A stretch of 64,000 nt of DNA from Angiostrongylus vasorum (Eukaryota; Nematoda; Chromadorea; Rhabditida; Metastrongylidae). The stretch spans positions 992,001-1,056,000 of the forward strand of contig JADANN010000404.1 in NCBI GenBank assembly GCA_018806985.1. The letters run 5' to 3'. Made by a program: the position numbers and the translations under genes. Each line of letters opens with the position of its first letter. Positions within the stretch are counted from its first letter, which is position 1. The notes beneath the pieces are model-generated. The model did not search any database. It worked only from the letters and a program-made list of their open reading frames with translations, and was not told the DNA's origin. Below are positions 11,640 to 23,900 of this stretch, in pieces.

Positions 11640-12100
11640 GATTGAATGAAAGTTAACATCCGTGCACCAGTTGATATACTTGCGAGACTGTTGCAGGATG
11701 AATTATCCATGTGAAGAGAAATGGTCGTTGGTGGATAATCATTCGGCAACTGTCCGTCCAGTAGCAAAGAGTTAATTTCGAGTGAGGTTCTCTATTCGAA
11801 CGGTTTTCCATTCTATTCCAAAGCTGAGCATGCTCGAGCACCGCTACCATCTCATTAAGGAGAGAAAATAGCAGACCCTTAAGTTGTAGTTGAATCCACA
11901 CTTGAACCAACCACCTCGATGGATGACGGCTTCAGTAAAGATGACAAAATGAAGGAAGCGATGGAACTCGCATGACACGGAAAGACGGCTCCGTTTGACG
12001 CTTCGCTTATGCTCCACCCTGAGTAAACCAGGTTCTCCACAATGCTGGAGATGAAAATTAGCACTGCAGTAGTGCTGCAGGACACGAACACCGCCGTAAT
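11640..12100 (+). pseudogene. Decayed coding remnant of unknown family
   Basis: One plus-strand frame stays protein-like through several stops: VNIRAPVDILARLLQDELSM, then a segment with SSKELISSEVLYSNG, then after further stops LEPTTSMDDGFSKDDKMKEA, and finally HGKTAPFDASLMLHPE. Codon structure (many G-initial codons, acidic/helical stretches) is far better than in the other frames, which points to an old gene or element ORF now broken by at least four stops. I do not recognise the family. Minus-strand open frames here (11653-11910, 11879-12091) look like shadows. Confidence 0.4.
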
Positions 12101-13845
12101 ATATCGGTGATTCTCCGAAAATAATTCTATAGGCTTGGTACGCGTTCAGTTTTCATTTACTATTGATGTAATTTTTCAAGAGCCACTGGAATTGACAATA
12201 GCTATCTTTTCATCGTGTTCAACATTAAACGCCATTCCCTTAAACACCTTAAAAGAGAATTAAGGCGTCTTCAAAAATAAGTAATTACAATGCTGCTTTT
12301 CCTGAAAATAGAATAAGCGCCTTGAAGATGTTGTTCAAAGCTTTAATTTTAGCACATACACGACTGCACCTAAGTTTTCGTCGCGTGCGGTGTAAGCACG
12401 ACATCTGTGTTGAATAACACGTCGGCTGAATCTAATCTGTAAATCTAAGACGTCAAAATTCTAACCTTTTGTACAGCCCGTACTCACATCTGCACTGAAA
12501 GTCTCAGCACGTCTCACATTCGATGAAGTCGAAAAACCATTTGTTTGTATTATTATGTCTAATCACGCTTCCATCATTTTCACTCCAATGCAACAAATCC
12601 CTCTCAAACCTTTTTTAAGCTTTTTAAATTTTCTAACCCTTAGTAATGACCTTTTCCTCCTGTCGAGTTGCAGTAGAGTACGTGTTGGCCGACTGTTTGG
12701 AAACAAAATTATTGGAAAAAATATCTGTTCCCACATCATAATTAATGTTCATTTCTCTTTCGATTTTTCGATGTTCAGTCTGGTTCAAGTAATCAGGAAA
12801 TTTTACGAGCAAACATTACAACGATTCATAATATCCAATGGTGTCGAAGTTAAAAAATGTAGCTAAGTATGCTTACTCCATTAGGAAAAGATATGGCTCG
12901 ACTACATGTCTACCTTATCGACGACGTCGACCAAGTATTCTCATTCATCTACTATGGCGCTGAAATTTAAAATTTATCAACCGCACTTAGATAGCTTTTG
13001 TTCTTCGAATAGTTTTTCTTCCTAGAATTGACATTAAAGTGAAAGGGTTTCAAATTTAAGCACATTATTTTGGTAACCGATTTCAAATGTGCAACAACAT
13101 GTTCGTAATTTCATTAGGCGACTCGTTTTATTGCTGTCTTCATTTGCAATTCCGCACATGCTCTGTACTAGGTAGCAAATTTAACATTGATTCTGGGGTT
13201 AACAAAAATCTTAGATCGTCTTAAGATCGACGTCTAGCATGAGGATGCGCACAGTCATCTTGACCCGTCGCTATGTGTTGGACTGCGCTCTGAAATCTTC
13301 TCAGTTACAAATACTCTGTATCGTCCACATCACGATAACATTCTCGGTACATCAGAAAGAATTCTTAATGTTTTCAAGAGCTTCTCAAACAAGACATCCG
13401 AACAAACAAGCGAATACGTTTAAGAACTCCATCGTGCCTTGCTGGGGAAAAAAAAGTCGCTCGTTAAACTGTTCGCTTATTCGAAAAAGCACTGCGCAAA
13501 AAAAATAATTTCAGTGAGCTGCAGAAGAACAGGACTTCATCTTAATAGAATAGGAAAACTTATATCTTTTAGGAAAAGATTTACAGTGTCTAACTGTTTT
13601 TGTTCCAATCACCAATGTCTTATATGAGCCGAGATGTGCTAGTTTGAATTGAAAACCTCCCATCGTCGCCGCCCAGAATGCATTGAAAACCAATGCGTGC
13701 CGTTAAAGTTCTTTGATTTAACGATTGGTAAAACTGCCTCTCGAAGGCCGATGTCTATCTATTTGAAACTATTGCAATACACACAATAACAACAGAGAGA
13801 ATTTTCTAAAGGTAGAAAAAGTAGCTAATTGTCGTATGAAGCATA
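12101..13845. other. No gene recognised
   Basis: AT-rich with small open frames (12555-12866, 13239-13508) that show no domain, signal peptide or splice-consistent structure. Confidence 0.4.
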
Positions 13846-14121
13846 TCACGAAACGTTGACAGAATAAGAAAAAAAGATACCATGCAGCGTAATGGAAGCC
13901 AACAAAGATGGAAAGAAGAGGATCGCTGTAACGAACATACCTATACCGTCAATTTTATCCACGAACACCATAGAAGGATGATGGCCACTCGCGTAATTGA
14001 ACATCCTCCGAATCATACGTGTGGGTTCGCTAATGTATTTGTCAAGAACGGCAGACAAAACAACTTTCAGGGAGCTACAGCCCAGTTGCGAAACGAGGAT
14101 TTGATAAGAATTTTCCATCAA
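13846..14121 (-). pseudogene. 26S proteasome ATPase Rpt4-like (PSMC6-type) gene fragment
   Basis: The minus-strand frame (residue 1 at 14121) matches part of the AAA+ ATPase domain of the proteasome base subunit Rpt4: LVSQLGC, LKVVLSAVLDKYI, RMIRRMFNYA and VFVDKIDGIG. Intact Rpt4 has DEID at Walker B; here it is DKID, which would abolish ATP hydrolysis. Homology starts just after the Walker A loop, where a one-base shift seems to separate a GK remnant from the rest, and stops at codon 61 (13940), exactly where GTATGTTC could serve as a 5' splice donor. The rest of the gene is not found nearby. It is best read as a duplicated, decayed exon rather than a spliced retrocopy. Confidence 0.7.
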
Positions 14122-14224
14122 TAGGTACGCAACTCGCTTCTCTTTTCATCCATATCAAATGATTTCATTATCCAGTACAATGTGGCAGTGAACAGTTCTC
14201 CTGATATTGTGTCGTTTTCTCGAA

Positions 14225-16010
14225 CCCTTTTAGTAAGGGTATGGTAAGTGGTCGAAAGAAAAGCAGCATTTTGCACTGCAGTTCCAATAACAATAAGCTA
14301 GTGCTTCCATATAGGAATGGCCCATCCCGTAGTCGACCAGAACTGATAGGATTGCATCCTTTTCGATGCTTTCACACGTTCTTTCGTAGTCGATAAAGGC
14401 AAGGACAAGAAGTAAATGGTGCTTCTGACAGAGCTGTATGACCGCTATTGACACGGTTTAGATGTAGTTCATGTAGTAGAATCTCTGTCGGAGTCCTGCT
14501 TGCTCAACTGAATCCAAAATCCCCCCGTATATGTAATAAGATAATATTCGGGGAAAGCTTGCAGATAACAGTCAACGAGCATGTTTGATGGTGGTTACGA
14601 AGATCCTTCGGAGGGAAGATGTCGTATTAGTTATGAGAACTACGTGCAATTAATGGTTTTCTTCTTGAAGGAAGTTGAGAACTACGTGCAATTAATGGTT
14701 CTCTTCTTGAAGGAAGTCAACTGCAATATTATCGAATTTTGGAGCTGTGTCTCTATTCATGCCTTCTACCACAACTTGAACGTCAGAGAGTCGAATCATG
14801 AGCCGGTTCTTCTCCAGCAAATATTTCGGGGGTTCCAGACGAGGATTGCTGAAAGGTGGACACTAGTATAGAACTGTCCCGTTATCAATTCAAGTCGTCG
14901 CGCGAGGTGATTATAGTCCAATCTTTGTTCATCAAAGCTGGTAGCAGAACAATGTAGTAGCATAGACTCCTGTGGCACTTCTTCAAGCCAAATGATTTTT
15001 GCGTCACATCTAATGATTGTTTTTGAACGAATCGATGTAAATCTACTGTAAAGACCTCTCTCAGCCTTCATTTGTTGTGAGTCGTGTTAGATGTGTTGCA
15101 GCAGACACAAGCTTCAGTGTCCTTCCTTTTTCGAGCATCTTCTTAGTTGTAGTGGAGATGTAGTCTGAACTTCTTGCTTAACGAACTGAGGTGAGTTCGG
15201 TACAGGTTTTAAGTCCTTCGACAAACAGCGTGTATTCCTCGGTCGGGTGTTCATTTGCCCGCCGGTCGTTTATTTTACTGAGAATATCTTCGTTATACAC
15301 GTCTTGTCTCGTTTTTCTTGGACGATGACTGTAGCTGTTTTTTCAGCCAATGGCCGAATCGAATATTCGTAACGGAGTGGAGGCGGCAGTGATCAGATCT
15401 AGTACAGAATCCAGGTACCATTGAGATGTTGAACAGGCATCATTTTCTGTTCGTGTGAATATGATCGATTTCGACACGAATCGTGCCGTTAGGAGACTCT
15501 TATGTCCACCAGTGATTGTCTTTTCTCGAAAAATAATTTCCCATGGAAGAGAAGTGCTCCGTTCAAGAGTCGTACAAGACGGCTTTCATTCTCATTTCGT
15601 TCTTCCATTCCGAATTTTCCTACACTAAATTCATTCTTAGCCTTTCCTATTCGGGTGTTGAGGTCCCCCAATAACAAATTTATAAAAAATACTTCTCGCT
15701 GTGGAATATTTTTTCCATCTGGTTGTGAAATGCGTCCAGTTTGCTATTATCAGCTGTACAGGTTAGTGAGCAACTTTTTGATGATGGTTTTGTTTGAAGC
15801 GGAAGATGGAGGAAAAGAATGTCCAAACGCAACGATAGGATTTCTTGTGAGGTGTGAGGTGCCTAAATGGAAAACAGATTGGTTTACGATGAAAGCAACG
15901 CTTCTCACATTTTGTAACATAGCTTTCCTCCACATATGACAAAGGTTGAGCCACCTAATTGGAGTATGTCCGTGTTCCTGTTTTTTCGCCTCTTGTATGC
16001 CGATCAGTCG
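14225..16010 (-). mobile_element. RTE-clade LINE (second lineage), 3'-truncated
   Basis: Minus-strand copy from the endonuclease N-terminus (16010-15750; IGIQEAKK, VRSVAFIVNQSV) through LLGDLNTRIGKA at 15677-15640 and a VEIDHI motif near 15470, a linker, then the start of the RT palm at 14454-14360 (LVLAFIDYERTCESIEKD). It is a different lineage from the copy at 9.8-10.9 kb, with VDYG instead of NQGVPTQ. Homology ends at about 14225 before the catalytic ADD box. Multiple stops and frameshifts; a 42 bp tandem duplication lies at 14635-14718. Confidence 0.8.
14635..14718. repeat. 42 bp perfect-length tandem duplication
   Basis: Two adjacent 42 nt units (14635-14676 and 14677-14718) begin GAGAACTACGTGCAATTAAT and differ at one internal base and the last base. 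They lie inside the RTE remnant and are probably a replication-slippage product. Confidence 0.85.
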
Positions 16011-16044
16011 CAAACAGCGGGCTCAAGAACAGCATAATGATCGT

Positions 16045-16332
16045 GATTTCAAGAGAGTGCTCAAGTTGCCTGGACGGCCCAGGTCGGCCTACCCGAAGCC
16101 TTCCTCAATCTTCATCACCTCAGGCAGCCGTTGTCCCTTGTGGACCAGAGAGAGATTTGCAAATTCGCGACTAATTTGATACCACGACAGCGGTTATTGG
16201 CTTACTTTTAGCAGGACTTCTCAACAAAACGTCGGACTGTTTCTCAGCTTGAGTGACCCACTGTGGAGATAAGCATCTCGCTGTACATCGCAGTCCTACG
16301 CCCAGGAACACCTTCGAGCCACGATGAGGCAG
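16045..16332 (-). repeat. Dispersed repeat family A, copy 5
   Basis: Reverse-orientation copy with family blocks (TGGACGGCCCAGGTCGGC, GGCAGCCGTTG, GGGAGATTTG-like) ending at CACGATGAGGCAG near 16330. Diverged and slightly rearranged at its 5' end. Confidence 0.65.
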
Positions 16333-17258
16333 TAAGCTTTTTGGAAAGATGGATCCGTATTACGAAAAAAAAGAAACAATTGCAAAGTTTTGCGAACAAT
16401 CTCTTATTGAAGAGGAACTTATAAATATGGAAATCAACTTTGCTGGCTCGTTTTGAACAACAGCAGTGTCAGCTGGGTTCGCCAATCATGAAAGTGCTAT
16501 AAACAAATGTGTAAACTAAGTTATAGATGGTTAATATCATAGAGTAAAATGTGAAAGAAAAGTGCATAATTTGAGTTATAGTGCTTATAATCCGCATAAA
16601 TTCCAATGATTATCGTTATTAATGAGAACTCAGGTAGTCTAATAGCGGAAGCAAAAATACGCTCCAATGAGGAAACGCTACGTGACCGCACGTTTGCTTT
16701 CACTAAATTCCTTTTCATTTTTCAAAAAATGCGGCGATTTTTCGTTTTTGCTCTATTTATAACTCTGTATAACAACTTACAGTATAGTCGGTTGTGTACC
16801 CGAATATCTAGGGCACAACAGAAACCACTCGCTTTCCTTCCACATGGTGAACTGCGCTGTTTCAAATGTGCTTATGTCCTTTGTTTCTTCTTCGTTTACT
16901 TCCGACGTTCTTCAGAAGTGCTCTACAACATCCAGAATTCGAATACGATCGTCTCCGTATGTGTTCGTAAGCAGGTTCATGGTTACGCTTCCTTGTTGTA
17001 AAAATCTGTGAGTAAACAAGAATCTCTTCGTGTGAAAAGACGATGTAAGATGATTTCATTATCGGTGGTGTGATGTTGTGTTGTTGTTTCATCGCTTACC
17101 AATTGTTGTATAAGGCCCGTACTATTTTCTATTCTTCTAGCGATTGAATCCTCACCTTCGCTTCGATCAGCTGTGATCAGTCCGCGTATTCAACCCACCC
17201 TAACAGCAGTTCACCTATTTCTTGTTGTTGTATCTGATTCTTAGTGTAGGATCAATAC

Positions 17259-17293
<35 letters not shown>

Positions 17294-17387
17294 TATATAT
17301 ATGTATATATACATAGGCGAAAGACTGTCTGAAACTTCTACAATCAGTGGATGAGCGACGTTATCCTGTTTGAAATATGTTATTTAT
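16333..17387. repeat. Unassigned DNA with a (TA)n microsatellite
   Basis: A TA dinucleotide tract runs from about 17258 to 17312, interrupted by GCATATATATATG. The rest has no gene I can support; the open frame at 16606-17001 lacks recognisable features. Confidence 0.5.
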
Positions 17388-17640
17388 CATTCCAGATCCC
17401 CCTGACCCAGATAGCCTTCCATCCCTCCGGGTCGGCGAATTGGTACCAAACTTCGCTGGAAGGATAGAAGCACTGGCTCGGTACATCGGTAGGCCACATT
17501 CTAAAGGCCAGATATGCATTCAATCACCTCCAACGATGCTTAATGAAGTCGTGTGCATGACGCACCCTGAAGTTGATCAACACCAAGAGCTTTATCTTTT
17601 ACCCTTTATCATTCCAGACAGATTTCCCCCTTCAATACCT
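17388..17640 (+). repeat. tRNA-derived SINE (family B), head missing
   Basis: Starts inside the element at AGCCTTCCATCCCTCCGGG and continues GGTACCAAACTTCGCTGGA through the conserved body to the tail AGAGCTTTATCTTTTACC. The tRNA-like head is absent. It lies 100 bp upstream of the phospholipase start codon. Confidence 0.7.
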
Positions 17641-17729
17641 TGATTCTATCTCACATTTTATAGATGTTTCAACCTATATCGCACTTTTATTGCGATTTTA
17701 ATAGATGGAGTAGGAGTAGGAGTTGTGCG

Positions 17730-17738
17730 TGTTTTCAG
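17730..17738 (+). promoter_or_regulatory. Splice acceptor directly at the phospholipase start codon
   Basis: TGTTTTCAG ends at 17738 and the ATG begins at 17739. A strong acceptor with no 5' UTR left is typical of nematode SL1 trans-splicing; a cis-spliced 5' UTR exon upstream is the alternative. Confidence 0.65.
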
Positions 17739-20536
17739 ATGTTCAAGAGTCTTCGCGATTTTGTTTCGAATCCAAGTCCTGAGGGCATTATTTCTGCTGC
17801 TCGAACAGTTGTATCAGAATTGACTTGTAGGCCTGAGAGACAGCATGAATATAAGGCTGAGAAGCTCAGTCCAAGCAGATATGCAAAAATGCTGAAATTG
17901 GATAACCTCAAGAATGTTTCCTGTCATTCGGAAAACCTGGGCGGAACAAATGTTTTCCATTCTGTCTACATGGCAGATCCACAGTCACTGATGAAGGACA
18001 ACGATGAGAAGCTAATCCGTATATTTTGTTCAAAACTTGATCCTCTTCTAGCATCAGTTGAGGAGAAATCATTACGCGATGGTTGTTTATCGAACTTAAT
18101 GGCAGTTGTGTCACGTGAACCGACTTGGGAGACCACTCACTACGCAGCTGCTTGTGGATTTCTTGGGTTTTTGAAGACAGCTTTGGAAAAGGATCCGCAT
18201 ATAGTTCTTGGTTTTGCTACGCGTGAAGGCGAGTTCCCTGTACACATCGCTGCAAAGTCAAACCAACTAGAAGTAGTTCGTCTTCTTCTTGAACATGGCG
18301 CCGACCTATGCCAGAAAGACGCTATGGGTCGTACTGTGATCCATTGGGCTGCTGCAAGTAGCCCTTCAACTCTGAAAGAGCTTTCTAGTGAAGTTTCGTT
18401 TACTAAAGCTACGGAAATTCAAGATGAATACGGAATGATTCCATTGGCGGTTGCTATTCATGAGGCAAACTTCGAGTCCACAAAAATTCTTATGGCTTGT
18501 CCAGGCTCAATCAGTTCGCTCCCAAAAGAAGTACCACCTTTGCTGAGCGTCTTATGTGGAATGAAGCACAGCGAGGGATTGGCGAACTGTATCGAGCTGG
18601 TTACCACAATCAATCCGCTTATAGTAGAGCACGTTGACAGAAACGGAAGATGTGTGCTGCACTTGCAATTGGACAAGAAGGTCCTTATGGAAGTTCTGAA
18701 ACATAGTTTTGGAAACATCAATATCAACAAAAAAGATGCAAATGGTCAGACACCTCTTCATCTGGCAACGAACAGAGGAGATATTGGTGGAGTTGTAGCG
18801 CTGTTATGCCATGGTGCAGATGTCAACGCCAGAGACCACGAAAATTGTTCCCCACTAATGAGAGCTATTCAGGTAGGCAATCTCGAACTTATAAAACTGC
18901 TTCTGTTGTTTGATGCAGATCTCAGTGCGGTGGATGGGCAAGGACAGTCGGTGCATGATATCGTCAAGACCTCAAAGAGAAGGTAAACCATGTTATTGTT
19001 CTGTTACTTCGTTATAACAACTACAGAGCTTTTTTTTTTACTACTTTAGAAGTTAAATTGATTCGGCTACATGCAGAAATTTTGTAGAATAAATCAGTTG
19101 TCTTGTGACATTATTTAATTGAGGATATTTGCTTTATTGGAAAACATGCTAGACTAATGGTGAATTTTGAACCGCAGATTTTGAAAATTTGCATAATTCG
19201 GTTAAACACAACTTTATCATTCGAGGTAAGAACCGTTAGAATTCAAGTATTTTCGGCAACGAGAAACATGTTTATTTGTTGTGATGAATAAAATTCGGAA
19301 CTTCTGCAAGCGATAAATTACTCGAAAGCATTTTCCGCAACAGCTTTTTTGTTGATGATTCACCCAGCTATAATTGTCGAAATGCTTGGGAAAGTGCTAT
19401 TAGTTAGCGAACTGTTCGACAACTTTGTTCGACGAGAAAGAGCTTTGTACACCGACTTGTTCAACTTCTGTAGCGGTAGTTGCGCGATTGAGCATTGTAG
19501 TGCAGGAGGAATGGGCTTTCAATTTTCAGCTATTCTTTATAAATGCGAAGCAATTTTTATAAAATCTCATCGATTTCGTGACAGTATTCCTCTATTCTGG
19601 TCTTATTCACGACTTTTACTAGATGATTCCATTTGCCGAAAACGAATAAGTCGTTATGGCGATCTTTTGATGTAATTTTTTCTTTGGAAAATGTCCACCC
19701 AATTCTAAACTCTGTTGAACCTGGTATACTACTACACAGGATCCACTTTTCGTCGTACTTTACAAAACGACTTCGGGGTTTTTCTTTTGTATAAAAAGAA
19801 CGCGAAACGGATTTCGTGACTATAGTATTGTTGCTCTTCACTGTTTATGAGGCACGCATCTATAAAGCTTTTTCAACTTTCAGTTGTTTTCCAAATAACA
19901 AACAATTGTTGGATTGAATTTTTTGAGCTTTGTTACAACTCCTAACGTGGTTCTTAGATGAAGCTTCTATTATCAGTTTCAAAAGGGCCTAGTTGCGTGG
20001 TAATAGGCGCTCACGATTTCTCTGTCCATGAAGACTGATGTCCTGAGGCCGTAGAAAACTTTAAAAAATCGTTTGTTTTGTATTGATGTTTGCAAACCCT
20101 TTCTTTGTCTATGCTTTGTTCATATTTAATGCTGTTGCCATCACTTTATTTCTCCAGTTTAAATGTGGGTAAAGGGGGTGTTCTCTTGTCTATAAATTTT
20201 AAAATGATGGATACCAAATATATCAGCAGTGATTACTTACTACAAAATGTATTTGTAAAATGCGTGACTACAAAAGTTCCGGTAATTTTGCACCTGCCTA
20301 TGTCATTGTTACATCAACAGAGTGTTCTTTATTTCATGGCCGATGTCGATGCTTTGCTTGCTGTGATGAATCCACCACAATCTCCACCTCATGCAGCGAA
20401 AAGTATGCAACGTTTGATTTCATTTTACTTTACAGAATAGTTACTCTTATCAAATGCTTCCAAAAAACATAGTCCGTTATACATACATATGTATACGTAT
20501 ATATGTATGTATCGTATATGTATTTGTACATACGTA

Positions 20537-20589
<53 letters not shown>

Positions 20590-20783
20590 ACCCGTGTAAC
20601 GCAGTGGTTGGAGGCTACCTGCAATACATATGGGGGTCGACCCCGTGCCCCATGCTCGCCAAGCCTTCTATCCCTCTGGGGTCCGCAAGACATACATACA
20701 TACATACATACATACATTACATACATACATACATACATTACATACATACACACATACATTACATACATACATACATACATTAC

Positions 20784-20834
<51 letters not shown>

Positions 20835-20845
20835 TATATGTATGC

Positions 20846-20919
<74 letters not shown>

Positions 20920-23900
20920 GCTTGGATATGACGATGCTCTCAGTAAAATGAAGGTTGGATGCAGATTTGCTACCTTTTCGTTCCAGTCAGGCTGGTTCAT
21001 ATCCACTCCAATGTGCTAGTGCTTGGAGAAGTAGTACAACTTTGTCGAACCCTTTTTCCCATAGGAATAGCAAAGGGTTGATAAAACACCTGAATATTCC
21101 GTGGTGAATTTGCAACGATGATCAGGAGTGTTAATGGAGAGAGATGTGTTGGGAATCTACTACACTCCTTCTTTGTCGATGAGAGTTTATAAGATCGCAT
21201 TCATTTTGGCATTGTTAAATACTTTCTCGTTCTTGAGAGATGAGAGAAGCTAGAATAAACGGAGCTTATTTTTCTAAATTACTTTGTAAATAAGATCGAG
21301 AAACATTTATTGCGTTTAACAGTTCACTATTTCCTTGATGAGCAAACACAAGTTTGTTATTACATCATCTATTCACAGTAGCTGACAGTTCGACGGTTTC
21401 GTCTTCTTTAGAGCCTGGATATGTCAAATGGACTTGCAATCTACTCAGCTGAACACTAAGACTTCTTTTTTAACTTATTATTTACTGCCTATTCTTTTTA
21501 ACGGCAGTGTATGTATTGCGAAATATAACTTTAATGATGCTGAGATATTTGCAAAACTCCGGAAACGAAGGACCCGCATGGTGTGGTGGTGAGCGCGCTA
21601 CTCCCCGGAAAGGGACAATAGCGCGTTCGCTCCCCACCGTAGACACCTGCGGTCCGTAGTTTTGCAAATAACTAAGACTTCTTTTCATATGAAGGTGTTC
21701 GACTGTAAAATGCTTGTCAGTTTTATATTTACACGCTCAGAAGGAAGCGAAGCCACCGAATCGTGGGCTACTGTGGATAGATAATGTAATAACAAACTTG
21801 TGTTCGCCTATCAAGAAAATAATGAATTATTTATCAATACCGTGGTTAATAGAAAATCTTTCCTGGGGTTTATTGGTTGTATATTGATAGTTATCAGGTT
21901 CGTTGATCAATTCCCAACGTGAACAACAATAAAAATATATCTTAGAGGAAAATTTCAGCACTATGGGAGTATCAGCAAGAGGCTTCGGTCAAGTTTCAAA
22001 GAGATAACAAGAACGCTAGCGGAGAACTTGTCAATGTGCTGTCATTAGATGGTGGTGGCATTCGTGGCTTAATTCTGATACAAGTGTTGTCTGAGTTGGA
22101 AAAGAAGTTGGGTGTCGACATCTTGTCCAGGTTCCGTTGGCTAGGTGGTACAAGCACTGGAGCGATTTTGGCTTTAGCTCTCAGTCAAGGCAAAAACATT
22201 GCGCATTGTCGCTCGATATATTTTCGACTTAAGGTAGCAATGATTAAATATTTTTTTCTATTTTGTCAACTGGACACTTGTCATTTTGCTTCTTTTTCCG
22301 TCTTCGCATAATTTAGTTTATTTTAACGTCATAGGGTTTCAGTCTTAGTTCTCATATAATCTCTGATTTACTAATGGCTGAAATGCGCTTGAAACTGCTC
22401 AATGATATCTGTTATAGGACGATGTGTTCTGTGGCCCACGACCTTACAGTGGTGACGTATTGGAATCATTTCTGAAATCCGAATTTGGCGAACATACGAC
22501 TTTAGCTGATGTGACAACTAAGAAGTCTCATTGTGTTATATTTCATGTTTTCTTAAACTTTCTTTCCTACATATCAGAAAAGTTTCTCTAAATGTCATGT
22601 TTTTAACGGATAACGCTTCAGAGTGATGGTCACTACTTGTTTGGCGAACGTATGTCCTTCAAAGTTGAAACTATTTCGCAATTACCAACTGCATCTACCC
22701 GCCGATAAAAATGACCATATGGGGTTCTGCTCACCAAAAAATGTGCTTGTTTATGTTGCCGCTAGATGTTCAAGCGCCGCACCAACCTATTTCCCTCCTT
22801 TTGAAGGGAAATATATGGACGGTGGTCTAATAGCCAATAATCCATGCTCACAACTCATTTCAGATATTCAGTTAATGAATACGAGTTTCAAAATGGCGGT
22901 AGGTTTCCTTATATTTATTATACAAGTTATCTTGTTGGTTTATAAGTTATAAGTAGAGAAAAGCAGAGTTATGGTCATTTGTTCCCTACCCACTATTATT
23001 AACTTGGTACAAAAGTAAATATGGCAATCTTGCACCTATAATTTTCACATTATTTTAACTAGGCTCGACTAGAACTTCATATTAATAAATGTAGAAGTCC
23101 AATAAACCAATATTAGGATCCACCACGGTCCTGGTACTGAACTAGTCGCGTGGTGGCAAATCTCCCTCTGATCCACAAAAGCTGCGACTTCGATGTGGTG
23201 GCGACGACCTTGATTAGACTTTTAGGCTTACTTCGGGACTCAATGAACCACATTGGCTAAACCAGCGAGAATGCGAAAAAATGAAATTTTGCTAGGGCCC
23301 ATACAACCAGTGAGGGTGTGCTGCCCAAGTATCCAAGTAAGAGCCCACTAGAATCCACACATTTTTTCCAGCGAGTTACAAGATATCCATTCTGGTAATA
23401 TGAAACTATGAAGTTATGGAGCCTACAATTTTTGCGAAGGTCCTTTTAGCAGAGTTTTTCCTTGTTAGTGATTTCCTTAAATGCTGGTTGCGGAGATTCT
23501 TGAAGAAATCTGCGGTTAGTTAGCAGGAGTTCACTGATGGTGCGTGAGGTAGAGTAGCTTAACCAATCTAACTTTTACAATGGTAGTTGTGCAACGTGCG
23601 TGCGACCGTTGTCGTCGTACAGATTAGTGAAACGTTTTCTATAAAACAAGGCTGAGGATGGAAATTTAGACGAGTTCCATCGATTTTATATCAACCCTTC
23701 TCTTCTGCGGTAGTTTTCTAAGATTCAAGGTACTGTGTATCATCTGCCGTAGAGAAAAGGTCGCCACAATCGATTGGTGCAAACGTAACAATGCGATTAA
23801 GAAATATTCTTTTCCGTTGGGAAGAAAAGGCAAAGACTGTGTTGGTGACGATAACTTCGTTTCAATTCGTTGTATTCGTGAAACATGTATTCATCTCTAA

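Noticed and set aside
20430..21006. Long Tyr/Ile-rich open frames on both strands
   Set aside because: They are translations of (TA)n and (CATA)n microsatellites.
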